64,000 nt of DNA from Capsicum annuum (lineage: Eukaryota; Streptophyta; Magnoliopsida; Solanales; Solanaceae). Position 1 is the first letter of the stretch. Every line of letters starts with the position of its first letter. Position numbers and translations under genes: made by a program. The stretch spans positions 91,973,875-92,037,874 of the forward strand of contig NC_061118.1 of the NCBI RefSeq assembly GCF_002878395.1, written 5' to 3'. Shown here in pieces: positions 47,398 through 58,607 of this stretch. Under the pieces are notes generated by a model. That model searched no databases. It saw only the letters and a list, made by a program, of their open reading frames with translations, and had not been told where the DNA came from.

Positions 47398-48795
47398 TGT
47401 CAGAAACCATAGAATATCTAAGATTTCACCTAAATTACCCGTAATAAGTATAACGTGGTTGCTGTCAAACAAAGAACCCAAGAAAGGTTGGGGTCGAACC
47501 CACAGGGAATAGGATGAATCTCTATCTAGAACTTACTGGTGTAGTTAGAAAGCGCATAAAGTAAATGGGGGGATTTTGTAATAATAGTAGTAGTAGTAAA
47601 AAATTTCAAACACTTTAGGTTGAAATCAATATGATACGAACACTAGGATTGTGTTCCCTCTGACTTCCTAACTCTGTAGACTTTTCATACTCGTTAGACT
47701 ATCTCGGTGCCTTGCATACAGAATCTTACAAGTTATGTATCGTCAACCTTCTCTCAACACCTTTTAGAGAATTTCACTCATCTCCTCTTATTCTTAGAGT
47801 GTTGCATTACTAACCCTTGTCCTAGATCTTAGATTAACTATCTCCTCTCGTTTTCAAGTTAATTAGATGAAGGTTGGTAGTTTCAAATTATTTTTGTGAT
47901 CTTGTTTTCCTAATATCAACCTCTCTCTTGAGTTAGAATCAAATACATGAGGGTTCTTAGCATATCTAGTCGCTAAAAAAGTAATCAATACAAATAAAAC
48001 CATAATACATACATAAACACAAATCAAGAAAGTCTTTGTATTTCCTCTACTTTATTATTCCAACTTGGTTCCCACATCTCTAATTAAGAGGTTTATCTGC
48101 TCATGTTGTCAAGAAATCCTATATGATTCATAATAGAAAGAATATGAATAATCTCATAATTAATTAAGAATAAAAACTAGAATCCCAAATTAATATCAAA
48201 CCTTAAAAGTGAAGAATAAGAATTCCAATATCAAATGTTATCTTATAACTCAATATAATGTTGTGAATATGTAAAGTGGATAAACTAATAACAAAACATC
48301 AATAGGATATTTATAGGATGCATTAGAAAACCTTAAAACCCTAACCAAAATAAAATAAAAAAACTAAATAGGCACCTACCTAGGACCCCACTTATGGGCC
48401 ATAGGCACTACATACGGACCCTAGGTAGGTCCGTAGGTCTCAGAAGAATTTCAAAGATTTGGATACCTACTTATGAGGGGTACCAATGGGTACCATAATT
48501 ACCACTTATACCTCATAAGTAGGCCTTTGCATGTCTCAGAAATAAAAATCAAATTTCAAAAACTATCTTCTACAATTTACGACCCACTTATGATAGAAAT
48601 AAGTACCACTTACAACTCGTAGGTGGGTCTGTAAGTAGCCTTCCAGTTACCCTTCATTATATTTTTCTTTTCTTCTGCTCCAAAAACTTTTTTCCTGCAA
48701 AACCAACATATAACACATCTAATATAACAAAAAGGACCTAAGTACTTGCATAATTCTGCTTTTAAGCATCAAAAGTGCCATGAAACCATGGAACA
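47398..48795 (-). repeat. LTR E1, Athila-like (minus strand, 1398 bp)
   Basis: The minus strand runs from TGTTCCATGG (48795), next to a PPT-like CTAAGTTGACACTGTTGA, to GGTTTCTGACA (47398). TATA CATCCTATAAATATCC is at 48305-48320. Three dyad-rich units at 48373, 48465 and 48579 (CACCTACCTAGG, CCTACTTATGAGG, CCTCATAAGTAGG words) lie upstream of it. A near-identical LTR is at 50298-51664. Confidence 0.8.
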
Positions 48796-49150
48796 TCAAC
48801 AGTGTCAACTTAGAACATTTGCATGTCCTCATGCAAATAACACATAACAAAGACACTATGATTCTTAACTAAGAGAAACTTAGGGAACTTACGGTAGTCA
48901 ACACTACTTTAGCTTAAAATTCTTATCCCCTCCTATTTCAAACTTTTCAAAACCAGCAATGTGGATTTACATAGCACAACAATATTACACAAAGAAATCA
49001 AGTAATGGCAACACATTAGCAACAAGTAATCAAACCTCTATACAAGTTACACTACCCAAACAGATAAGAAGATAACAACACAACTCATGTACCCTTACAG
49101 AAAAAAAGTCCCAACTCCTACCGTAACATTATATCAATGCAAGGGACTAT
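48796..49150 (-). other. PPT and 3' untranslated fragment behind E1
   Basis: Collinear with 51665-52025 behind E2 (both contain GCAAGGGACTATGTTAAGAC at the far end). Similarity stops near 49160, so this copy is truncated. Confidence 0.65.
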
Positions 49151-49700
49151 GTTAAGACACTTATGGTTATCCCTATATTTTGAGTAGTATTTTATATTCA
49201 TATTATTCCATACTTTACATTACTTTATCACACTTTAGTATATATCTATTATGGTGTAGTACAGTCATTCAAGGATGTCTATAAGCACCACCATTATTTA
49301 GTATTCATATTACACTTTTGTATCTTTTTCTAATGTAGATTCTAGTATGGGTCGCCACCACTAACTTTTTATCCAGTTTTCTGTTGGAATTGAGAGATAT
49401 GGTGATCTTTCAAAGAGGAAGTTGATTCTCTATCCTTCTACTATTTTTGGATAGTCTTTACATTTAAACTACATATATATTTTATACTATTTGGTACTAT
49501 TATTTTTGTGTTTAGTGGATCCTATACCGATCTTACTAGGTTGCGGGATATTCTTTTGTTATCTCTCTTGTTGACATTTGTACTATTATACCTATATTTT
49601 GACTCCTTATAATTTTGTCAGTTACTTATTTTTGTTTTTCTTATACCTCCAACCAATTAGGCCATTACTTTGTATTCTAAGTTATAGTTTGGATTAACCA
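49151..49700. other. Unassigned A/T-rich stretch between E1 and E2
   Basis: No coding or element signature is recognised. The phrase GGGTCGCCACCACTAAC near 49350 may be LTR-derived. Confidence 0.3.
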
Positions 49701-50290
49701 ATAGTGAGTTAAAGCAATTGTGCTCACTATTCCTAAAATTGAGCACACATACCTAGTTGAGGACCTCCTCATGAACCTTAGGGACTACCCCTGTGATTCT
49801 GTGCACTACCACTATATTGGTGAAACTCTAGTCAGATCAATGGAATACTCTATGCAGCATGCTTAATTATCCCATATCCAAGGCATAATCTAGAGAAAAG
49901 GCCCATAATAACATAATCATAGCATACCTTGGACACTCTACCCTATTGAGAAGGTTTAGCTGACCCAGAATGTCCACCTAACCTTAAAACCCTAAATAAA
50001 TATCCCTCGGCGTCTGAGGATACTTTATCCACTGAAGTCACTATAACCAAGCAGACACCCTTCTAAAATCTATCGCACTACCTAAATGCACCTATTAGAT
50101 TAACCCTGATTCTTATACAAATACTTTTGAAGGTACCTACCTTGAAAAACTCTACCTCTGAACTGTGAGACATTATGGCTTCTATTGTAATTGCTCTACT
50201 GGCGAAGTCTCTTATCGTTGTCCACTTATACCTCCTGATACAAATCTTTCATAGTGTGTGCATTGATAGTAATATATACAAATATTTTGC
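49700..50290 (-). pseudogene. Gag C-terminal scrap resembling element B
   Basis: Minus-strand DNA around 50140-50210 (plus text CTCTACCTCTGAACTGTGAG then ACATTATGGCTTCT) parallels 5610-5650 of the gag of B (TTCTACCTTTGAATCGGGAA then TTACTATGGCTCCC). No ORF survives. The assignment rests on this nucleotide similarity alone. Confidence 0.35.
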
Positions 50291-50297
50291 CAATAGT

Positions 50298-51664
50298 GAT
50301 GTCTCCCAAATTACACCTCCTAAATAATATAACATGATCATTGTAAACTAAATTACCGAACAAAGGTTGGGGTCAAACTCATTGGGAATAGACAAATCTC
50401 AATCAACAACTTGTTGATGTAGTCAGAAAGTTCATAAAGAAAATTGGGGGATTTTGTAATAATAGTAGAAGTAATAAATCTTTACCAATTTAGGTTAAAA
50501 TCAATATGAGATAAATACTAGGATTGTGTTTCTCCTGACTTCCTAAATATGGAGACTTCTCATGCTCGTCAACTATCTCAATGCCATGCATGCAAAATCT
50601 TACAAGTTATGTATAACCAACCATATCTCAATACCTTGTGCTGAATTTCACTTATCTTCTCTTGGTCTTAGAGTGTCGCATTACTAACCCTTGTATTAGA
50701 TCTTAGATTAATTATCTCCTCTTGATCTCAAGTTAATTAGATAAAGGTTGATACCTGTAAATTACTATTGTGATCTTATTTTCCTTATATCAATCTCTCT
50801 CTCGAGATAGTATCAAATAAATGATGGTTCTTAGCATCTGAAGTCTCTAAGAAAGAAATCAATACAATGGAAACCACAATACATGCATAAACACCAATCA
50901 AGAAAGACTTTACATTTACTTTACTTTGTTATTCCTTCAAGGTTCCCACAACCCTAGTTAAGAGTTTAGCTACTCCTATTTTCAAGAACACCCATAGAAT
51001 TCATGATAGAAAACATATGAATTATCTCACAATAAATTAAGAATGAAAAATAGAATCTCAAATTAATATCAAACCCTAAAAGTTAAGAACAAGAATTCCA
51101 AGAACAAAAGTTTATCTTAGAACTCAATATAATGTTGTAAGTATGTAAATGTGTAAACTAATAACAAAACAACAATGGGGTATTTATAGGATACATCAGA
51201 AGTCTTAAAAATCCTAAAACAAAAAAAATAGAAAAACTAAGTTGGCACCTACCTAGGACCCCACTTACGAGCCATAGGTACTTTCTACGGGCCCTAGGTG
51301 TGTCCATAGGTCTATGAGAAAATTCTTGGCTTTAGATACCTACTTATGAGGTGTATCTACAAGGAACATAGGTACCACTTACAACTTGTAAGTTGGCCTT
51401 TGTATGTGTCAGAATAAACTTCAACTTTTGGAACCTATGATCTGTAATTTACAACCCACTTACGATGGACGTAAGTAGCACCAACGGCTCGTAGGTGGGT
51501 TTGTAAGTGGCCTTCCAGCTACACTCATCATCTTTTCTCTTCTTTTGCTCCAAAATCTTTTCATGCAAAACCAACACATGACACATCCATTCTAACTAAA
51601 AAAAACCTAAGTACTTGCATTATTCCAGTTTTAAGCATCAAAAGTATCATGAAATCATGGCGTA
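50298..51664 (-). repeat. LTR E2, Athila-like (minus strand, 1367 bp)
   Basis: Same family as E1. It ends GGGAGACATCA at 50298 and starts TACGCCATG (TG mutated to TA) at 51664. TATA is at 51177-51190. U3 units start at 51247, 51338 and 51451, spacing 91 and 113, which mirrors E1 (92 and 114). Confidence 0.8.
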
Positions 51665-53034
51665 TAAACACCATTAACTTAGAATGTTTGCATATCCTCA
51701 GGAAACTAACACAAAACAAAGACACTATGATGCTTAACTAAGAGAAACCTATGGCACCTATGGTAGTCAACTCAATTTTAGCACAAAATTCTTACCCATT
51801 TCTATTTCCCACATTTCAAAACCACCATGTGAATCTATGTAGCACAATAGTATGAATCAATGGAATCAAGTAATGAATTTACATTAGCAATAAATAATCA
51901 AGCCTCTATGAAAGCTACATTATCCAAATAGATAAGCAGGTAACAACACAACACATGTACCCTTATAGCAAAGAAGTCCTAACTCTCCCAGTATCATTAT
52001 GTTAATGCAAGGGACTATGTTAAGACAATCAGGCTCACTAAAGAACTTCCAATCAATATGTACAGAATACGATCGGTTTACCCTTATTTTCATTACATTA
52101 GTATTTTTGGATAGTTGGACTCGGATCACTATAGGACTTTGCACGGCTTGTAATGTATATTTGGGGGTAGGTATGGTACATTTGGGATATAGTGACTCGC
52201 ACTTCTTGACACTACAGTTATATTTTGCCTACAATTCTCAACCATTTTCCTTTTGTTTCTTCTTTTTTTCCTTTTTACTGAATATTCAAATTGGGTGTTG
52301 TTTTCTTCTTGCTTTTCATTTGTTTTTTTGCTCCTTTTTCTTTTTCACTTAAATTTTTCTATTTTTTCTTTCTTCTCCTTTTTCTACCACACCCAACCTT
52401 ACTTTCATTTTCTTTTACATTAAACATCCTTCTACATACCCAATTTACCTATACACCCCTTTCAAAGCCACCCTCAACTTAGGTAATTTTCCTGAGTTTA
52501 GATGCACAGTGTCCAATGAGGGACCAAGGCCAAAATAGGTTCATTATAATTAAATAGGAAGTTGAAAAGGTTAAAATGAAAAAATAGGTCAATGTAGGCT
52601 TAAATTAGGGACCAAGGGATACATATTCATTTTTGGTTGGTTATTTAGGCTAAGAGTTGACTAAGTCAAAAATGACCTATGATCATATCCTAACTAATAA
52701 TCCTAAAACTGAGCAAGACTAGTCAGACAAGTTTTTGATTAAATGCACACTAGGAACTAGGTACCTCACACACATATGGTACAAGGTTTTGCCATTAACT
52801 ACTACCTATCAAGTTCATGGAATGCTAAAAGATGGCTATTTTCCCCCTAATTCTAATGTCGTAGAAACATTCACAATCATCACACAAATATTTACATCAC
52901 ACAACTTAGAAAAAATTTAGAGGGGTATCATATATTTTCAACACTTAAGAACAAGCAAAACATGTTAAATATTAAGGGGCAATCGAACTTGAGCACTCGA
53001 TACACATTAGCAAGGATACTACTGTGCGCTTTCT
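51665..53034 (-). other. PPT and 3' untranslated region behind E2
   Basis: Minus-strand 3' leader of an Athila-like element. PPT-like CTAAGTTAATGGTGTTTA adjoins the LTR. A purine-rich tract lies at 52230-52440 (T/C-rich on plus), then a second PPT-like block at 52465-52520 (CCTAAGTTGAGGGTGGC and GGACACTGTGCATC on the minus strand). It is cut at about 53034 by element F. No gene is visible. Confidence 0.65.
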
Positions 53035-53591
53035 AAAATAGGAAATGACCAAAATACCCTTTCAAAAATAGTCCATCAATTGGTGAAAAAAATAGCTGAT
53101 GACATCCGTCAAGCCCGTGATAGGCCGTCACGATTTGTCGTCACAAAAAGGATGGATTTTGTGACTTTCTGCCTTAAGGTGATGGCATTTTGTGACGGGC
53201 CATCAGGCTTGTGACAAGTCATCACAAAAGGTCATCACGGATTCTCCAGGCTGACACGCTGGAGTAAAATAAGAATAATTCTTTGCTCCGATATTAGATT
53301 TTCACGAAATGAGTATTGTTGGAAAGCTAATTCAATTATGTATATTTTGGTAGGTCATGAGATCAATTATTCGTAGTACAACGGGAGATATGCTCATTTG
53401 AAATTGACTATGCCAAAATCCTTCTCAAGAATTCAATCGGTAAAGAATGTTTTGATTCGCCCAATCGTTAGGACATCTTTAAAGCTTTAATACACATCAC
53501 CCTTGACCAGAAAACAACCAAAACACTATAATTTATTTCTCATAGGCTTGAGTCATGGTGGAACTATTGGTTAGAATCTCTGGGTATTACA
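53035..53591 (-). repeat. Truncated 3' LTR of F (U3 only)
   Basis: The minus strand starts TGTAATACCCAGAG at 53591 and matches 60350-60909. It stops at about 53035, just short of the TATA found at 60322-60336 in the full copy. It contains two dyad units at about 53097 and 53180; the first is about 10 bases shorter than its 5' LTR counterpart. Confidence 0.88.
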
Positions 53592-53625
53592 ATATCTCCC
53601 CCTTGGAAACATTCGTTCTCGAATG
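53592..53625 (-). promoter_or_regulatory. Polypurine tract of F
   Basis: The minus strand reads GAATGTTTCCAAGGGGGAGA then TAT directly before TGTAATACCC, the standard chromovirus PPT. Confidence 0.85.
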
Positions 53626-53786
53626 TTGCCAGATAGGCCAAGAACAAGAGAAAAATGAGGACGTATAGCTGGAAAGACTTACTAAAAAGGCTTACTTCAC
53701 TATATACCTTCGAATACTATAGAAAATTCATTAATTCATGATGAAAGTAGACACACTGCTGAATCTTTAATAAGAAGGGGGTCGAA

Positions 53787-54255
53787 TTAAGAAAGAATGA
53801 TACCTTCTGCTCTCTCCGAACTCATAGAGAAGAGGTGAGGGTACTTGGCTCGCATATCATCTTCGGCTTCCCAAGTAGCACTCTCAATAGATTGATTTCA
53901 CCAAAGCACTTTAACCAAAGGAACTTCTTTGTTCCTTAGCCTACGGATTTGAAAATCCAAAATTGAAATCTTCTTGAATGAAAGGCTATCTTGAATATCT
54001 AAGCTTTCAGAAGAATCAACCATGATAGAATCACCAATACACTTCTTAAGCATAGAAACATGAAATACCAGATGAACGCTAAACAACCCCGCGGGTAAAT
54101 CCACCTCATAAGCTACTTTCCCAACACGGCTCAGAACCCTTATATGGACCAACATAACGGGGACTAAGCTTTCCCTTCTTCCCAAATCTCTTCACCCCTT
54201 ACATGGGTGAAACCTTCAAGTACACCAAATCATTAACATTAAACTCAAGATCTTT
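53787..54255 (-). pseudogene. F integrase C-terminus and chromodomain-like tail
   Basis: Minus-strand frame at 53898-54185: [35 protein letters not shown], then [20 protein letters not shown] and PLVKVLW, a stop, then SATWEAEDDMRAKYPHLF to a final stop at 53787-53789. It has the same architecture as Inner 20500-20924. Confidence 0.85.
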
Positions 54256-54279
54256 TCTTCTCACATCTGCATACGACTT

Positions 54280-55080
54280 CTAACGGCTTTGAGTGGTTTT
54301 CAATCTTTCTCGAATCAACTTAACTTTTTCCATAGCCTCGAACACAGCATCCGGCCCAATCACAGCTGCTTCTCCTACTTCAAACCAACCTATGGGCGAT
54401 CTACATCTTCTCCCATACAAAGCTTCGAATGGGGCCATCTGATTACTAGCATAGAAACTAGTATACGAAAATTTGATCAATGACAAGTGCTCATCCCAAC
54501 TACCTTTGAAATCAAGCGCACATGCCCTCAACATGTCCTTCAAAGATTGAATAGTCCTGTCAGCCTGACCATCGGTCTGTGGATGGAAAGCAGATCTTAG
54601 ACAAACTTGGGTATTGAGACCCTTCTGAAAAGCCCTCCAAAACTGGGAAGTAAACTGAGTACCCCTATTAGAGATGATAGCCAAAGGAAATCCATACAAT
54701 CTGACTAACTCACGGATATACAATCTAGCATAATTCTCAGCTGTATAAGATGAATGCACTGGCAAAAAATGAGCTGATTTAGTCAACCGGTCTACAAAAA
54801 CCCAAATCGAATCATGATGATGACGAGAAGGAGGTAAACCAATTACGAAATCTATATTCACTTCTTCCCACTTCCAAGTAGGAATGCCAAACTCTTACAT
54901 TACACCACCGAGCCTCTCGTGCTCTACCTTAACTTGTTGACAAGTAGAAAACTTTGCCACAAAACCTGCTATGCCTTTCTTCATACTGTTCCACCAATAG
55001 ATTTTTCGCAAATTGTGGTACATCTTGGAAGCACCGGGATAAATAGAATATCACGCACCATGCGCTTCAGCCATAATTCT
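54280..55080 (-). pseudogene. F integrase
   Basis: An uninterrupted core ORF at 54280-54861. The first catalytic Asp is present (NIDFVIGLPPS). The second is Asn: IISNRGTQFTS where Inner has IISDRG. The Glu position is Asp: GQADRTIQSL where Inner has GQTERTIQ. So two of the three DDE residues are changed although the frame is open. The N-terminal zinc region (54900-55060) has EAHGA-stop-YSIYPG and KFSTCQQVK, each with one zinc ligand lost. Confidence 0.88.
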
Positions 55081-55260
55081 CTGCCTCAAATCATCAACAT
55101 TCAGAACACACAGTCTACCTTACAATCTCAACACACCATCTCCCCCTTGGGAGAAAACCTCTACCTTCTGATCCTTAACGGACTCCTTCAGTCTAATCAA
55201 ACTAGGATCCCTGTCCTGCTTCTTCTTTACCTCTGAGACCAAAGAAGACTCTGAACCACT

Positions 55261-56966
55261 CTAAACTAACATACTCCCTTCAGTGGAATCAAGCAATCTA
55301 ACACCCAACCTAGACAAACGATGCACATCATGAGCCAATTCCTTCTTATCATTCTCTACATGAGCTATACTACCCATAGACAACCTGCTAAGAGCATCTG
55401 CCACAATATTGGCCTTGCCCGGGTGATACATCACACTCATATTGCAGTCTTTTAGTAACTCTAACCATCTTCTTTGTCTAAGGTTCAACTCCCTATGAGT
55501 AAACACATATTGCAGGCTTTTATGATCAGTAAACACATCAACATGAAAACTATACAAATAATGTCTCAAGATTTTCAAAGCAAAAACTACAACTGCTAAT
55601 TCAAGATCATGGGTTGGGTAATTCTTCTCATGAGGATTCAACTGTCTAGAGTCATAAGCTATAACTTTACCCTTCTGCATCAACACAGAACCCAGACCAA
55701 CTCTAAAAGTATCACAGTACACCACAAGACCACTAATACCATCGGGTAAAGCTAACACTGGGGCTGAAGTGAGTCGAGTCTTCAACTCTTGAAAACTCTT
55801 CTCACAGGCATCTGTCCACTGGAACTTAACTTTTTTTTTGGGTCAATCGGGTCATGGGAGATGCGATAGAAGAAAAGTCCTCAAAAAAATTATGGTAGTA
55901 ACCAGCTAGACCCAAGAAACTCCTAATATCAGATGGGGAGGTAGGTCTAGGCCAATTCTTCATCAACTCTAATACCTTTGGAAGAAACAATGTGACCCAG
56001 AAAAGCAATTGACCTTAACCAAAATTCACACTTGCTAAATTTAGCAAATAATTGATGAGCTCTAAGGGTTTTCGACACGATTCAAAGATGATATGCATAG
56101 TCATTCTCACTTTGGGAATATACAAGAATATCATCTATGAACACAATAACAAACAAATCTAGATACTGCTTGAATACTCGGTTCATAAGATCCATGAAAG
56201 CCGCTGGAGCATTGGTTAACCCAAAGGACACGACAAAAAACTCAAAATAACCATAGCGGGTTTGGAAAGCTGTCTTTGGAATATCACACTCCCTCACTTT
56301 AATCTGATGATAGCCGGATCTAAGGTCTATCTTTGAGAAATAACTTGCACCCTGTAGCTGATCAAATAAATCATCTATCCTAGGAAGAGGGTACTTGTGC
56401 TTAATAGTCACTTTGTTGAGTTGACGGTAGTCAATGCACATACATAATGTACCATCTTTCTTCCGCACAAATAGAACAGGTGCATCCCACGAGGAAACAC
56501 TGGGTCTGATGAAGCCTTTTTCTAAGAGGTCTTTGAGTTGCTCCTTCAACTCTTTAAGTTCTGCAGGAGCCATATGGTATGGATGAATGGAAATAAGCTG
56601 AGTGTCGGGAAGAAGATCAATCCCAAATTCTATTTCTCTATCAGGTAGGACCCTTGGAAGGTCTTCTAGGAAAACAACGACAAACTCATTAACAATGCTA
56701 ACTGACTGAATAGTTGGAGTTTTGGACTTGAGGTCTTTAACTCGAACTAGATAATAAATGCAACCCTTGGAAATAAACTTCCTAGCTTTGAGGTAGGATA
56801 TGAAATGGCTCTTCGGAGTTACAGAACTCCCGAACCACTCAAACACGAGCTCGTTAGGAAACTGAAACTTGACCACTCGGGTATGACAATCTATAGACGC
56901 ATAGAATGAGTGAAGCCAATCTACACCCAGAATTATGTCAAAATCAACCATATCTAGCTCAATCAA
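55261..56966 (-). pseudogene. F protease end, reverse transcriptase and RNase H
   Basis: The longest open stretch, 56082-56966 (294 codons): [20 protein letters not shown] (end of protease), [55 protein letters not shown] and the intact catalytic [10 protein letters not shown]. After a frame break, 55826-56008 has [17 protein letters not shown], and RNase H at 55261-55785 has [33 protein letters not shown] and [17 protein letters not shown]. At most a few indels separate the three frames. Confidence 0.92.
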
Positions 56967-57165
56967 ATCAGCACATATGACCCGATAAAGGACAGTAACA
57001 GGACACTTATTACAGACTCACTTAGCAATAACAGACTCTCCTATCGGGGTAGAAACTAGAATAGGCTCAGGAATCCGTTCAAGGTCCATCTCAAAATTTA
57101 TAACAACTAGAGGTGTCACATAAAAGAAACTGAATCGGGGTCCATCAATACATACATATTAAAGT
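56967..57165 (-). pseudogene. F protease active-site region
   Basis: The minus strand reads LMDPDSVSFM then a stop, with VTPLVVINFEMDL in the next frame (about 57080-57165). The family active site is DPGST/DSGAS, so the Gly has become Asp and the protease would be dead. Confidence 0.7.
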
Positions 57166-57359
57166 GAAAGATACGAAGCATACCAGTGACAAAATCTGGA
57201 GAATCCTCCTGCTCTTGGCGAGGTCGTATAGCATAGTAGCGATTCTGGCACGAACCGCCAACAATACTAGAAGATATGCCCTGAGAAGGAACTGGGCGGA
57301 CTACGGGAGCGGGGGCACTGGTAGCCTAACTCTGGGGACGAGTATCTCGACTCCCGTAT

Positions 57360-58401
57360 ATAGCATATGGACAAAAAATAAGTTAGTGGCCCAACTTTCC
57401 ACAACCAAAGCAACCTCTCTGATTAACAAAACACTTGGCAAAATGATCTCTTCCACACTTGGCACATGAAGGAGGGTGAGGTCTGTTACTTACACTTTCC
57501 TAGGAACTGGATGGGATAGGCCTGTTCCCCTGTTCCTACCTGCTTCTAGGTGCGGGATCATTAACTAAGAAAGGAGTGGGCATAAACGGGTGTCTCTGGA
57601 ATTACGGGTGGTCCCTTCCATAGAATTTGGACTGACCGAATCCCTGCTGCTCTAATCTAGCTCTTTTATTCTCTCTTACTCTCTCCCTCTCTTTTAGCTT
57701 ATCAGCTTCAATCTATTGGGCATGTATCATCAATCAAAAAAGGTCCATCTCCCTATTAAGCATAGTAAATCTACACTCATTCATAACGTAACTCGACACA
57801 CCGGTCATGAACTTACTCATAATGGTCCTGGAGTCAGCCATTATACTAGGTGCATATTTGGAAAACTAATTGAATCTAAGGAAATACTCCTTAACAGTCA
57901 TAGAGCCTTATCTCAAATTCATGAATTCCTCTATATTTGCTTCCCTCATCTCAAGAGGAAAAAATCTGAGAACGCATCCTGGAATAACTGCCAAGTCATG
58001 GGAGAGGTATCCTCCCCTCTACTTTCCCTCCACATTTACATCCAATCATATGCAACATCTTTCATTTAATAGGCAGCTAATTCAGCATTTTCCTCCTCAG
58101 TCACGTACATAATCTGGGTGATCTTTCTTACTTCATCCAAGTACATCTGTGGGCCTTCACCTACCTTCAACCCATAGAACTCAGGAGGATTCATCCGCAT
58201 ATAGTCACGAACTCAATCTGCAGTAGAAATATTCTCTTGCAGAGGTGGAACAGTAGCCTGGGTGTTAGCTTGAGTATTGGTGATAACTGCCTGGGCTAGC
58301 ACTTGAAAAGCTGCCCAAAATTCTGCATGAGACATATGCTCATTCAGGGGATCAACGGGTTAAGGTTGCTCATTGTTTCTACGACCTCGATGAAGAAGCA
58401 T
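57360..58401 (-). pseudogene. F gag
   Basis: The start codon at 58399-58401 opens MLLHRGRRNNEQP. It continues DPLNEHMSHAEFWAAFQVLA, MNPPEFYGLKVGEGPQMYLD, FFPLEMREANIEEFMNL, VKEYFLRFN and MADSRTIMSKFMTGVSS. The zinc knuckle near 57367-57415 is CFGCGKLGH-stop-LIFC. The frame has about ten stops but few indels, and many stops look like C-to-T or G-to-A changes (TGG or CAA codons turned into stops). A plus-strand ORF at 57164-57469 is antisense shadow. Confidence 0.85.
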
Positions 58402-58596
58402 TTTTTGTCATAAGAGAGCACGAATTAATATTAGACAGAAATAGTCGTAGGCATGATAGATTTTTGAAAGAAAGAAATGACTTTTTCTAAAACATCCCAT
58501 AGCGTCTTGCTCATAGATGTGGCGCAATACACACTGATGATCAAGACTCTATGTAACGCGGCTTATCAGATTCCCTAGGAATCTTTAAACCTTAGT

Positions 58597-58607
58597 CTTT
58601 GATACCA
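58597..58607 (-). promoter_or_regulatory. Primer binding site of F (tRNA-iMet)
   Basis: The minus strand reads TGGTATCAAAG four bases after the LTR end CGTTACA, the iMet complement with one change. Confidence 0.85.

Noticed and set aside
54919..55236. 105-codon plus-strand ORF
   Set aside because: It lies opposite the integrase zinc-binding region of F and has no recognisable motif.
57164..57469. 101-codon plus-strand ORF
   Set aside because: It is antisense to the gag/protease junction of F, which has clear family motifs on the minus strand.
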